In this document: one piece after another, positions 22,009-34,100 of the stretch
How positions within the stretch are numbered: the first letter of the stretch is position 1
Layout of the letters: each line of letters opens with the position of its first letter
DNA from: Eucommia ulmoides
Lineage: Eukaryota; Streptophyta; Magnoliopsida; Garryales; Eucommiaceae
Assembly: GCA_016647705.1 (NCBI GenBank)
Contig: CM028325.1
Location: 32,840,474 to 32,904,473, forward strand
Reading direction: 5' to 3'
Length of the DNA stretch: 64,000 nt
The notes under the pieces: model-generated
Told to the model about the DNA's origin: nothing
Databases searched by the model: none
The model's input: the letters and a program-made list of their open reading frames with translations, nothing else
Made by a program: the position numbers and the translations under genes

Positions 22009-22249
22009 TAAATTACAAAAGTTAAGAGATAATGACACTTTTGATACCTAACAAATGCAGGTGGTGTTCAATTGGATCCCGTATTTAGAGATAGACGCAT
22101 TAGTCTATTGACATTTCAATTTTGTTCCAATTTCAAATTTGTTAAGGTCAATAATAACGGTCAAAGGGTATTTTGGTCGTTTTCGTTCAAATTTAATTTT
22201 TACTATTCAGTCTCTATGAATTAATTATATTTTACCCTTAATTTTTTAA

Positions 22250-22700
22250 ATAATTATGTGTCTTCCACTTTACCGTACTCTCTCACCACAAACTGCCATT
22301 GTCACCTGCGACCTCTCATTAGTCCCTCAAACATCCAATGTGGGATAAATTTAAAAATCTCCCCCTCAAATATCAGGCCAATTTCTCACTGCTTTGGGGC
22401 CAGAGGAGTTGTAACTTGGGCTATTGGGTGGTTTTTTGTCTTTCTCAACTCCAAAAAACTAACTCATTAGGTGAGACTTTTCGTTTCACTTATAATGTAA
22501 CCATCAGTCTCTTCCACATCTAATGGGGGATAAACCCAACGCTTTATAGTGTTATATTTATCGTATGGAGAAGAGTATATAATGTAACCATCAGTCTCTT
22601 CCACATCTACTGGGGGATAAACCCAACGCTTTATAGTGTTTTATTTATCGTATGGAGAAGAGTGTTTTATTGATCGAATAGAGAAATGACCTTCATCTCT
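22250..22700. repeat. Repeat with a ~98-bp tandem duplication
   Basis: ATAATGTAACCATCAGTCTC ... GGGGATAAACCCAACGCTTT ... TTATCGTATGGAGAAGAGT is present twice (about 22492-22578 and 22579-22670). A related copy with 'gtgagactttctcttacactt' and 'gggataaacccaac' lies at 49520-49620. Confidence 0.75.
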
Positions 22701-23153
22701 GGCATGATTAGGGCGTTTATGTTACTGTCTCTTTTGTCATTTCCTACGTGATCTTTTTTTTTTTTTTTTTTTTTCTCTCACCCTCCTCTCCTCTTTTGAC
22801 CAGCAAATGGTAGTCGGAAAATGGGGATCGGTAGAGGGTGGGAGGATGTTAGTGATATTTTCTAAAATCAAACGGTAAAAGATATTTTAAAGTTGTGTAT
22901 TAAAGCTTAGTGTTTTTTTTTGCCGTTGTTCCAAAGTTTGTAATTTACTGTTCGTTCAATCTATTCGGTATAATATTTTTTTTAGAAGTTAAATAATCAT
23001 GTTAAAAGTTTAAAGTCCACGCTATTAAATTTACAGTAATTTTTTACATGGAAAAATTACAATGACTGTTATATGGTATGATAACTTTGGATTTCTGAAA
23101 AAATTACTTGGATTGCATGAGCAAAAATTTTTATTTCGTAGATCGTTCACTAA

Positions 23154-23841
23154 GGGTATGTTTGATAAAAAAATTAAGTGCTTAAAATTGATTATATTAA
23201 GTATTTAATTAATTAAGTTTGTTTGATAAATGTAATTAATATCATTTAATTAATTAAGTTAACTTAAAAATTAAGTCAAAATGTGAGTAAAAAATTAAGT
23301 CAAGATCTCTTCACTTATTTTATTTTACTTAATGCACTCCATTATTTTTCATTTAAAAAAAAAATTATATTTTGACCATTTTACCCTTGATTCCCTATGA
23401 GCGTTTAATTAGAGTTAAGATTAATGAGAATTAGATTAATTTTGGATTATTTTATAATTTTAATTTTATTTTGTATTTAAATTATTGTTATAATTTAATT
23501 TAAGTAATCAAACTACATAACAAAATGCATAATATTTACATATTTTTTGGTTAATTTCTATTTTTAATTTTAATATAATTTTTTTTACAAAAAAATGCAC
23601 CCTAATTTTATTATTTTGTTCTCAATTTTTTTTTTTTTTACATTATCTTGATTCAAAAGTAGTTATGTAAATTACAAAAATTTCAACATACAAATTTTGT
23701 ACTTATCAAACAAATAAAAAAAAAATTCAACATTAAATTTTCAATACAATTTTATTAAACAACCTTCTTAAATTTTCAGCACTTAATTTTCAGCACTTCA
23801 ATTTTCAGTACTTAAAAATTAAGTCGTTATCAAACAAGTCC
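23154..23841. mobile_element. Harbinger-like MITE, 0.69 kb
   Basis: Ends GGGTATGTTTGATAA and, reversed, GGACTTGTTTGATAA, flanked by TAA (23151-23153 and 23842-23844). The inside is very AT-rich, with 'ttaattaattaagt' words. A diverged relative is at about 25665-26042. Confidence 0.8.
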
Positions 23842-23970
23842 TAAGAATCTCTTTTAGTAGAAGTAAAATAATATTTTTCAAATTATTTCATTTTTTTTTT
23901 TTTTTTGAATAGAGAGTCATGTTTAGAAAATAAAAAATAAAAATTGGATATAGAAAATACTAGGGATCTT

Positions 23971-24680
23971 TAGGGATGCCCGTGGTCCGAGTTTGGCTCG
24001 GTTTTATACATAACCAAAATCAAAACCAAAATCAAAATTGTGAAACATATATAAAATTAAAATCAAAACTAAAAATACTGGTTTCTTTTAAATGGTTTTA
24101 AAACCGGACTGTTTAATTTTATCCAAAGCCAAAATCAAAACCAAAACCAAAACCAAAATCGCGAAACAGCGAAACCGTTTAAGATTTTTAAATTTTATAA
24201 AAAAGTACAAAACCAAAACTGCAAAACCACATATCATTTTTTCTTATAAATGAAAAAAAAAACATAACTAAAATTTAACAATAGTTTCTAAATCATTCTT
24301 ATACAATTAATTTTTAATCCTGCAAAATCAACTGATTGATTCTGAAGAGAAAATATGAAAAGTGAGATTTGAGAACTTTACTTATAACCATATATTTATA
24401 TTAGGGTTAGTGGGTAAAAATGTTCACTTATAAATAAAAAAAATAGGAATTAAACTATAAATTTCTTATTTATGTGTGTGTGTCTATAGATATATATATC
24501 GGTTATATGGTTCGGCTCACGTGGTTCGGTCACGCGGTTATTATCCCAAAATCAAAACCGTTTCGGTTGCTAAATTTAAAACCATAACCAAGACCAAAAC
24601 CATTTACTCGGTTTCAACCAGGATCATTTGGTTCGATTTCTCTCGATTATTTGTCGGTTCAATTTTTTTGGGCATCCCTG
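23971..24680. mobile_element. hAT-like MITE rich in 'aaccaaaaccaaaa'
   Basis: Starts TAGGGATGCCCGTGG and ends GGGCATCCCTG, a short inverted repeat of the type common in plant hAT MITEs. Many 'aaaaccaaaaccaaaatc' and 'cggttttata' words lie inside, also typical of that class. The 8-bp target duplication is not clear. Confidence 0.6.
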
Positions 24681-25186
24681 GGAATCTCCGTTGTTGAAGA
24701 ATTTTACAAGTAAAATGCTCATTTTACCCCCCCACTTTTACTTGATTTACATTAATAAAAAATAAACATAGGAGTGGCACAAATTCATGATTAGGTGATG
24801 GTGGGACCCTTACAACCAACAGTTAAAGAAGTTCCGAATTATATTTTGAAAATGAAATATAATTTTATTCACCAGAAAAATGGAGAAAAAGGTGACGGTT
24901 GGTAGTGGCTAAATTAGAAAAGAAGAGAGTTTGGAGGAGATTTGATTGGGAGGGCCATAGAGTTGGTTAAAGTTGTATTAAGGAAGCAACACAGAGTTTT
25001 GTGTTTGCATCATTGAAGGGTTACCTAAAATAGAGCTTAGACACTCTTTCTTTCTTAATCTTCCAACCCCCACCCTCATCATCACACATAAAATCCTTCA
25101 ATTTAACACTACCTTCTTCCCCCTCAACCACACCCCCCCCATTCTTCAGTATCAAGCCTTCTTCACAATTTAATTTTATAATTTTA

Positions 25187-25545
25187 TGAATAAATTACGA
25201 TATTTCACTTTCACTGCAGTTATTAATCAATACAGTACAGTTGGTTGTGTTATGAATGATCGGCATCACATAAAACAACAAAGCTGTCAATGCAGATGAC
25301 AATCAGTAAAACTGTGTTTTGAGTTATAAATTATACTTGAATTGAATTTTATGAATAAATTATTGTACCTGACATTCGGTGCAGTTGATAATCAGTACGG
25401 TTGATAATCAATACAGTTGTAAATTAGTACAGTTGGATGTTGTGTTATAAACGATCGACTCCACATGAAGCGGTAAACTTGTGAAGCTATCACAAAAGTT
25501 GACAATCGGTATACTAGTGTATTATGATATGGAACAATTAATTTT
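25187..25545. repeat. Imperfect ~180-bp tandem duplication
   Basis: Both halves run through ATGAATAAATTA.., '.cagttgataatcag', 'acagttggatgttgtgttat' and 'gaatgatcg/aaacgatcg..tcacat'. The halves have diverged, so the duplication is old. Confidence 0.6.
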
Positions 25546-25664
25546 AAACTATATAACTAATTAATTAAATAATTATATATTTATATTTCACATTTAGTGC
25601 GTTGACGGAAATCTAGATCGGTGTATCATTTCTTAAGCTCAATTATCAAACAAAAAAAGCATGG

Positions 25665-26042
25665 AAATTAAATGTGATTTAGACAGTTAATTAATTAAGT
25701 TGTGAAAATTGATTACATTAAATATTTATTTAATTAAATTTGTTCGATAAATGCAAGTAGAATCCCTTAATTAATTAAGTATTGCTTAAATTTTATATAA
25801 ATTTTTCAACCAATGGGTCCTTACTTAATTCTAACCACTTAATGGGTTTAATATTTCATCACATTATCGGAGCCACAACGGCAGAGAGACCCTATGTTCC
25901 ATCTGATTTCCATTTTCGACTTTGGTTGAAAGAATTTCAATTACGTTTATTTTGATTTTAATTTTATTAAACAAATTTCAAATATTGTCAACACTTAAAA
26001 TTCAACAATTAAATTTTTTTAAGCGTTGTCAGACAGGGTTTT
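25665..26042. mobile_element. Diverged relative of the 23.2 kb MITE
   Basis: Shares GTGAAAATTGATTACATTAA, AATTTGTTCGATAAATG and a 3' 'caacaattaaattttttaagcgttgtc' with the MITE at 23154. Its ends have decayed. Confidence 0.5.
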
Positions 26043-26658
26043 AGCATTTAATAGAAACACTAATTTACTTGTGAATCGACTTTGAAAGATTGATCCTCAT
26101 AACATGCTTTTTTTTTTGTTCAACGGTTAGATGTGTTCGGACTAACTTTATGTATACCTTAATTAATCTCCTCCCCGGGTGATCTTAAGGATGCACTCCT
26201 TCCTCTCACATTGTCCTGGTACATTTAAGATTTTACTCTTTAAGTGCTCTCTAGGAAGATGGAATGCAGGTTGACAAGAAAAGAAGTACTTCCGCTTACC
26301 AACCAACCGGACTAATATTGTTGTTTCAAAATTTTGCAAACAAAACACCCCCCAAAATTTGAAGAGCAAATGGATCCACAGCAGAGTTTGATACTGTAGG
26401 CGTTTGACAGAGGGTTTGTTTTCTGATCTTTAACGGTTTTTGTTCCCTCAACTTCAACCCAAAGGGTTTGCCCGCCAAAAAATCTCCGTCAGAATTTTCA
26501 TATACTTGAGACTCAAGCAAACGTAAAAAATATTATCCAATAGACTGCGTCCACGTGGACATAAACATCACGTAGAACTCCGAAAATGACCTCCGTTCGC
26601 TGCATTGGCCAAATTCTCTCTTCTCACATCAAACGCATGACTTCACCATCACTCCCCA

Positions 26659-26697
26659 TGTATATATTAGCCCCCTTTCATTTCATTCTCCACTTAA

Positions 26698-26746
<49 letters not shown>
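26659..26746 (+). promoter_or_regulatory. Core promoter and (CT)n leader of the CCCH gene
   Basis: A TATA box, TATATATTAG, at 26661, then pyrimidine-rich DNA and a (CT)n run at 26702-26745. CT repeats just downstream of the TATA box are common in plant 5' UTRs. The first leader exon probably starts near 26690 and ends at 26784, before GTATGA. Confidence 0.55.
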
Positions 26747-26748
<2 letters not shown>

Positions 26749-27406
26749 CACACGCAGAGAGAGTCGCTTCTGAGATTCAATCAGGTATGATTTGTTCCGT
26801 TGCTAGTTATCAATCTTGGATTCGCAATGTGTTTCTAGTAAATTTGTTCTCTAGTCAAATAGTTTGTTGATGAATTTCGTTGATTTTGTGATTACTGTTT
26901 GATTGAGTTGGATTTGTATTTCAAATTAGCATATGATAGATTCGTTCATGTGAAGCATGCGTTATTGTATATTCGTTCATACGTTCGTTGGTGATCTCCC
27001 TCTCATACACACGCAGAGACTCTCTTCTGAGTTTCAGGTTATCAATTTGTTTCATTGTTATCAATCTCCATGCATTACGCGACGTGTTTCTAATAGATCT
27101 GTATTCTATGCATTATGCGATGTGTTTCTAATAGATTTGTATTCTATGTACTTTCGTTTTGAGGATGAAATTCGTTGATTCTCTTTTTACTGTTTGTTTG
27201 AATCGAATTTGTTAATTAGATCATCTATTCGTTCATCTGAAACTTCGGTCTTGTAATTTGTAATCTCCTATCTTGAGTTCACGCGCAGGGAGAGATGGAT
27301 GTATTTGATGTCCATTTCACTGTCAATTTTAAGTTAGAATTGAATCTCTAAATCTCTCATTCATCAATTTCATGTTTCGTATGCAGTTAGATCTGTTTGT
27401 GCTAAG
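26690..27406 (+). promoter_or_regulatory. 5' UTR and leader intron of the CCCH gene
   Basis: Leader exon 1 ends at 26784 (TCAG before GTATGA). The second leader exon starts at 27387 after ATGCAG and runs to the ATG at 27407. Within the intron, the exon-end sequence CTCATACACACGCAGAGA is repeated at about 27001-27018, with TCTTCTGAGTTTCAGGTTATC after it, giving a possible second donor. A 44-bp piece (GCATTA.GCGA.GTGTTTCTAATAGAT) is also repeated at 27071 and 27111. Confidence 0.5.
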
Positions 27407-28520
27407 ATGCTGAAAGAGGAATCTCCGACCAGCGCGGTCACCACCACCACCACCGACAACCGGTGCTCTTCGTCTGATTCACCGCTATCTCGTAATCCGT
27501 TTATGTCCACTACATATCAAAGCCAGTATGATACCGCCGATTTCTCTTCCTTCTATCGATCAATTTTTCCGCCTGATTCAAACGCCGTTCCATTCTCCCA
27601 ACCGCAACCGTACTCTTCCTTGGACGAGGATTCCATCGCTACACTCGGCGCCGAGAATCACCTGTATAAAGCCGGAGTCGTCTTACAGTATCAACAGCTT
27701 TACAATCGGTACGTACTTTGCCTTGGACGCCTTCAAGAGTCGCTCAAAGAACTCGACGCTCTTCGTGAGGAGAACAACAATCTCCTAGTCGCCAATACTA
27801 ATTTGAACCAGCGGTTGAGTCTCCTCTCGCAGACCACAATCCAAAACTGCTTGCTCTCCTCTGGCTCTGCTCATAATTCTATGTCCCTCGTCAGTGACTT
27901 CAATCGCCTCAACCTTGGAGGCAACGTTCGGAATGGTCAGGCCAACGAAGAAGTTGAAAACATCAGTCCGACGAGCGTGATCGATCAAAATAGCTTTGAG
28001 AAGAGGTCCGTCGAAAGAGTGACGTTGCCGAAGAGCATTTCCGTTCGCTCCAGTGGCTACACAAAGATGCACCAACGCGGTGGGAGCGCCGGTGGTTCGA
28101 GTGGCGATCGAGTTACGAGTCAAGCAATCGGTGGATCGGTGAGTATCTTCATTTTCTCGCTTTTACGATTTTATTGATCATTTTTCTTTTTATGTTTATT
28201 CGATAATGTGTGGTGCGGTCCAGCAAAGAGTGTATGTACCAGGAGAGAAGAGCGAAGAGGCGTTGGAGTTAGAGGCGTTCAAGCAGGGGATGTTCAAAAC
28301 GGAGCTCTGCAACAAGTGGCAGGAGACCGGCAAGTGTCCGTACGGTGATCGGTGCCAGTTCGCTCACGGCATAACGGAACTGCGTCCGGTGATCAGGCAC
28401 CCGCGCTACAAAACGGACGTGTGCCGCATGGTTCTGGCCGGCGACATCTGCCCGTACGGCCACCGCTGCCATTTCCGTCATTCCCTCACTGACGAAGAGA
28501 AACTCATGGCGCTGCGTTGA
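27407..28520 (+). CDS. Tandem CCCH zinc-finger protein, C3H14/C3H15-like
   Basis: Two coding exons, 27407-28138 and 28224-28520, joined in phase across an 85-bp GT-AG intron; 342 aa. The C-terminal part holds two TTP-type fingers: C273-x8-C282-x5-C288-x3-H292 and C311-x8-C320-x5-C326-x3-H330, separated by 18 residues, each led by FKTELC or YKTDVC. This is the arrangement of animal tristetraprolin and of Arabidopsis C3H14/C3H15. Those bind AU-rich mRNA elements and act in secondary wall and pollen wall formation. The N-terminal half has a Ser/Thr/Pro-rich start, a short predicted coiled coil ([20 protein letters not shown]) and the motif [12 protein letters not shown], also kept in the plant relatives. 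The protein ends 12 residues after the last finger. No breaks. Orthology is from recalled family features. Confidence 0.93.
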
Positions 28521-28800
28521 CTGGCTGAGAATGAAAAATCTTATATTTTTAGTTGATAAAAAAAAAAAATTAAAAATACAACAAAATTGGAGAACTTGAG
28601 GGCTGTAGAACAGTTGGTATCTCTTTTTGTTCCCTTCTCCCTTTTTTGTGTGCTTCGGAGGGGGTTCTAAAAGTTGATGAAAATTGTGATATAATGAGAA
28701 CGAAAATCATGATATGGTGCCAAAATTTTGAATCTGGCTTGGCCCTTAATACAATGTTAATTAGTTGTTTGTTATGAAAATGAATAAATGTACTTGAAAT
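28521..28800 (+). other. CCCH gene 3' UTR
   Basis: AT-rich sequence with AATGAATAAATG near 28779, a possible polyadenylation signal context. Confidence 0.5.
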
Positions 28801-28803
28801 GTA

Positions 28804-30075
28804 AGGTCCCGTGTCTTTCTGGTCTCGCTCTCAAAAAATTTTAAAATTAATATACAAATGTGTTTAGTTTCTTCCTAAAATTTTAAGAGTAATTTCGAAG
28901 TAATTCATGAATTCCTTAATAATCTGAGAATAAAAAAATATTGATTCATATTCATTCCCACAAAACCATATCTCGCCACCACTCTGATAGCCACCCCCAC
29001 CCCGCTGGCCACCCCCAAGCCCGGCCACCACCATCCTTCCGGCTAGGAAGCACCAACACTCCGCCAAAGGCTGATTTCAGTGTCTGATGCCATGCGAAAT
29101 GAACGTGTTGGACACTTCGGAAGCCCGTGTCATGAATTTTTTTAGTGTTAGTTTTGTAATTTTTTAATTAACTTATTGTAATTATATTATTATTTAAGAA
29201 ATATATCTTGGAATTTGATTTTTGATTAGGGGTATTCTGCCACCCATCGAGGACCACTTATGGCCTCACACATGGCAGGGAAAGGACCTCGAGGAGACCA
29301 TTTGACTAGCCAACGCCCACCATACACGTTGACTAGGCCTATTCACCGAGTAGAGGTTATAGGGCACCTGTCTTGGGACGACCACTACCCAACGACAAGA
29401 GCTAGGGCGTCGCCTACTTCCTCCATGATGTCCACCGACCTCATAATGCTGATCTCATGTGAACAATCATGGTGTGGCCGACCTCGTGTTGACGACTACC
29501 TCCAAGCAACCATCATTAAGGGGTTCTCCACCACAACAGTCGGGCTGGTCGACGACTAGGGACCTCTGGACAACCACCTCCTAAGCTGCCAAAAGAGGCT
29601 CCGTCGTTCCCATGGGTTGAGCTCTATCTCCTGTTCATCTTGGCTAGGCCATGGGCTCCTCCTGGTGGGACGAAAGACAAGGCCTAAATCACACCACACA
29701 CCTCCTCGTTGGCCACGGGTCAATTTTCGCTAATTAACAGAGCTTAGGGTCCTAATTTCATGGGACTAATATTACATATCTCCTATAAATAATGAAACAA
29801 TAAGTACACTAGGTACACGAGAGGTTCTTGCTTAATACACTTTAAGTCCATTTTCCTTCCAATCTTACTCTTGCGCCGAAAGGACTTCACCGGGCACATT
29901 CCGTTGGGTCTTTGTATAGGTACCACCACCCCGCTGGCCACTATACATTTAAAAAATAAATAAATAAATGTTGCAACCAAACATATTTCTAAATTTTGTT
30001 TTCATAAAGTAAAAGAAACAGTTTCAAAACAATTAATGGTCATTACCAAACATGTTCGGGTTCTCATAAATTGAA
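28804..30075. mobile_element. MITE related to the 16.4 kb copy, split by an LTR-like insertion
   Basis: The left half (to ~29050) matches the 16385 MITE: 'attaatatacaaa.tgtgttt', 'ttcatgaattccttaa.aat.tgagaa', 'attcccacaaaac'. The right half (from ~29927) does too: 'catgtttc', 'ctcataaattaaaag' and 'ggtcattaccaaacatg'. In between is about 0.9 kb of unrelated sequence with LTR features. CCACCCCGCTGGCCAC is present at both junction sides (about 28997 and 29927). Confidence 0.6.
29070..29925 (+). mobile_element. Probable solo LTR inside a MITE
   Basis: TATA-like CCTATAAATAATG at 29781, then 'ttgcgccgaaaggacttcac' and a 'gtctttgtataggta' end. This is the same layout (TATA box, then a G-C-C-G-rich 'gccggaggg/gccgaaagg' word, then '.tttgtaggt') seen in the LTRs at 6450 and 46728. 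Exact ends and the target duplication are not clear. The open frame at 29260-29559 is not a known protein. Confidence 0.45.
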
Positions 30076-30735
30076 AGTCTCTCTTAAGGCCATTCAAAGG
30101 AGGAAGAAGATTTATATCGCAAGAACCACCAAAAAAGTTAAAATGGTTAAATATCTATCTCAAAGAAATGATAAAAAAGAAATGGGGTGTTTTGTGTAAA
30201 TCATTTGGCGAACTTTCTAATTTATTTTAAGTTTTTCTAAAGAAAAACTAAATCGATTCATAGAAATATTCATCAATATTTTATTTTATTTATTTATTTT
30301 ATATATTGTTTTTACAAGGTATGTCTGAATCAATTTACGTGCATTTCGACTAATTATCTTACTAAATAATCTTAAAAATACACTCTCTCGAATTAATTTA
30401 GTATATTTAAAATTTAATTCTTATAGTACTCTTTAAAAGAGTCGAATCTTAATTAACAAGAAAACAATTTTTTTTTTTTTTTTTTTTTCCGGAAGAGGAC
30501 TAACAACTTTGCTTACTTCAAATTTAATAGTAGTGCATTTATGGGGGTTAATAATAAGAGGAGGTTAGATTCATAAATGGTTGTTACACCTGCCAGACTG
30601 CCTCAGATATTCCCCTAGTGGTCCCCACTCTCCTTCACACTAAAACTAATAGCAACAATCCACCTGGGGAAACTAAACTAAATGCTTCTCTCTCAACATT
30701 TGTTTGGTGTGGTGATATATTTAAAGGATTGAAAG
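30076..30735. other. NF-YC upstream region
   Basis: AT-rich intergenic sequence with a T22 run at about 30470-30488. A TATA-like GATATATTTAAAG at 30713-30725 lies about 46 bp before the NF-YC start codon. No other gene is visible. Confidence 0.5.
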
Positions 30736-30769
30736 ATGAAGAAGCAGCAAGTGGAGGTGAGAGCTAGCA
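30736..30769 (+). promoter_or_regulatory. Out-of-frame upstream ATG overlapping the NF-YC start
   Basis: An ATG at 30736 (MKKQQVEV...) lies 34 nt before the NF-YC ATG in another frame, and its frame runs through the main start codon and the rest of exon 1. If it is in the mRNA it would lower translation of NF-YC unless ribosomes leak past it. The possible TATA box is only about 12-20 bp upstream of this ATG, so the true cap site could also be downstream of it. Confidence 0.4.
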
Positions 30770-31112
30770 ATGGATTTGAACAAGTCATTTCAGGAGGAGT
30801 TTTCGTCATCTCCCCCCGTCACGCCACAGCAGATGATCCACAACTTCATGCAAATCCCTCCTCCCACCTTCTTGTCACCAAACAACCCTCTTGTAAGTTA
30901 AATCTTAATTTTAATATAAATATCATACTAGTGTTGCTAATTTTATTTGATTTGCTGAAAAGAACGGAGACGCCGGGAATGGTCGTTTCTTGGTGATGCT
31001 GAGGGAGAACATGCAGCTCTTTTGGCACCAGCAGCTCTACGAGATTTTTAATGCTAAAGGTTTGTTTTATTTCTCTCTCTTTAGATTCTTGTCCATGAGA
31101 GTAACCAAATCA

Positions 31113-31144
<32 letters not shown>

Positions 31145-34100
31145 GAATGCATGTTTAACAAAAAAAGAAAAACAACACAACTACGAGTACTTATCAAAGG
31201 CACTCGCGTCTATTTCAGCAAGGACCATTTCCGTCATATCTTCTGGAGATGATTCCATAATCTTCAGTTCCACCCCACCCCACTCCACCGCTTACTCATT
31301 TCTTTGTTAGAAAGTCAGAACACTTGTTTTTTTCTCTGGGGCTAAGAAACTCTTGCAGTCCTTCACCCATGATTTATATCTATGCATATTTTTGGGCAAT
31401 CTCCTAAGATGAGAGAGACTGCTTCCTTTAAGTTCGTTACCACAAGAGCCATGGTGGATGCTTCTCAATTCCACTTACAATCCCGTACACTCCAAGATTT
31501 GCCCAAAGTATCCAGCATCTCGGGCTCCCAAACTATCACAGACAAGACCTCCAATCCCTCACGTACTAGGATTTCCCGAAGCATTCCCATCCGTGTTCAA
31601 CTTGTAGAAACCTCCATGATGAAAAACACAATGAGAAAGATTAGATACCGATTTGTCATTTAGGGGATAACGGGAATAGGAAGATTCCAATAACCTAGAT
31701 CAATATATAATGCAAATTAAGGAGATTTAAGTTGAGATCTCATGATTTGGTATCAATGCCAAGACTATATAAGAATTCATTTCTTTTCTCTTATAGTCAA
31801 ATATTTCGTGCAAGCAAGAGGTGCACATTTCTTATCACACGCTCGATTTTCATCCCATGTGAATATATGTATACGAGCTTGGTCTATTAGGTTAAATCCT
31901 ACTCTAGGGTTTCCCTAATCTCCTATATATAATTCCATTGTAAATCTCTACAATTGTATTTTATCATATATCTCAATGTAATTGCTCTATATTCTCCTAA
32001 TATTCTGCTTTTCAATTATTCTAACATGGTATCAAGAGTTAGTTTTTCTTGATCTTGTTCCTCTTATTTCTTTTGAAACCCTAAAACTTTCGAAGTGTTC
32101 CATAGAGCCACTTTTTCTCCCATGGTATTCGTTGACTGTTATAAGCCTCACCATCGCTTCAGTATCAACCAATATCACACCACCACTTTCGTCTTGAAGA
32201 GATGGACACAATACCACCAAAACCACCTCCACTGAAGCCTTCACGCGCGTCCACACGCCGCCAAGCACCAAAAGTAACACCACCATCGCCGTCATTAATT
32301 TTGGGCTCTATCGCAACAACTAGGGCTCGAAACTCAACACTGACTATACTATCAGAATCATCTCGACGAGACGGTTCCAACGTCATGAACAACGACCCAT
32401 TCTGAGCTCAGACGCGCCCTCACACGCTAGACAATCGAATCTACACAAATCCACTAGCCTCCACTGCTGCTTTGCCACATCAATTGACAGTCATTGCCAC
32501 GTTAGCACCATGTCACTACCATATCAGTGGCATGTCATCGCCATATCAGTTGTTGACTTGCCATTTCATTACTTGACTTTGCCATGTCAAGTAACACATC
32601 AGCATGGACTTGACTTCAATTGTTACGTCATCCCCACGTGGCTGGCAAGTCATTGCCATGTGTTTGCCACATTATCTCCACTAGTCAGTGCCACATCATT
32701 GTTCTCTACCAACTTAGCCACCACGTTAGCACTAGTCAACATCTCATGTTGACAGGTTCAGTATAGAATTTTGCTTGGCTGGTTCACCCGTTTTTGCACT
32801 GATTCTTGGAGGTTTAACACCAGTTCTTCGCTAATTTTGATGTTTTGAATCCATCTGTAGCATCTATTTACTCAAATTCGGATTATACAGTATAATTCAT
32901 TTTATATTATTGATTTGGTTCATCACGGACATTTAACTAGTTCAAGGGTTCACCAATCAGTTCTTCATGATTACAGATTGGTTTTTGAACAATTTCAATA
33001 TTCTTAATCCATTTATGGTCTCGGTTTCTCCAGATTCATATAATACAATATACTTTATTATATATTGGTAATCCGATTCAACAATAATGTCTAAGGGTTG
33101 CTCTTCTTCGACCATTCTCAATATTAAAGAGGCTTTGAATCCTATCTCTACTATTGTTACCATCTCTATTGCAGATATGGTTTCATTCTTTCACAAAATT
33201 TTCTATGAGTGTGGTACAAACGTTTCTCCTACCTTTTCACTTACTACAGGTAATTCTTATTGATTCTTTGATTCTGCCTATTGTAATCATATGACTTCTG
33301 ATCCCAACATCTTCTCATCCAAACTATCCACTATGAATGCTCCTAGCATTCATACTACTGATGGTTCTCAAATATGTGTTACTCATACATGTTAGATTTC
33401 TATTTTACATTTTTTTTATTCCTAACACGTATTTAATTCTGAAACTCACCTTAAATATTTTATCTGTTGGGCAACTCTGTGAATTAGGACTTGAAGTAAT
33501 ATTTTCTAATAGTGGTTGTCGTGTGCAGGACCCTCGGACAAGAGAAACCTTTAGGATTGATTGTAAAGTTGGACGTCTACTTGAACTCAACAGTTTGCCC
33601 CTTCCATCTCAAATCCCACCACCACCACCCCATGTCCTTTCATTAACCTGTGCAATTTTACCACCACCATCTTCATCCTCATCCTCATCATCCCCTATCT
33701 CTACCACCACTATTACCACTATCACCATCCTATATTTGGCATTTTTGGTTAGGTCACACTTCATATAGCCGACTCAAATCTCTTAACTCTAGTAGTCAGT
33801 TAGGTTCAGTTCAACATAAACGCTTCAATTGTATCCATTGCCTACTTGCAAATCAATCTGCCATACCTTTCAATGAGAGTCAGCCTATTTCTCTTGCACC
33901 CTTTGATGTAGTTCATTATAATATTTGGGGGCCTTCTTCTTATGCAATTATGGGTGATTCTCATTATTTTGTTATCTTTGTGGACGACTACTTTCGATAT
34001 ACATCGTTATTTTTTTTTTTTTTTTATAAAAAATCGATCCTAACTATTCCAAATATATTTTGAGTTTTCTTCTATGGAATACAAAGATCTTGCTTTTCTC

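Larger units (their letters stand above)
24690..26585. other. AT-rich intergenic region upstream of the CCCH gene
   Basis: No supported gene. It includes an imperfect ~190-bp duplication (25187-25370 and about 25355-25545) and a diverged MITE (25665-26042). Confidence 0.55.

Noticed and set aside
26163-26520. Two overlapping minus-strand ORFs upstream of the CCCH gene
   Set aside because: No recognised family, no TATA box or splice signals, and the frames overlap each other.
32032-32752. Small ORFs read as possible gag genes of the copia element
   Set aside because: The region lies where gag should be, but it consists of 'gccacatcatt.ccatgtca' low-complexity words and I see no gag or zinc-knuckle motif.
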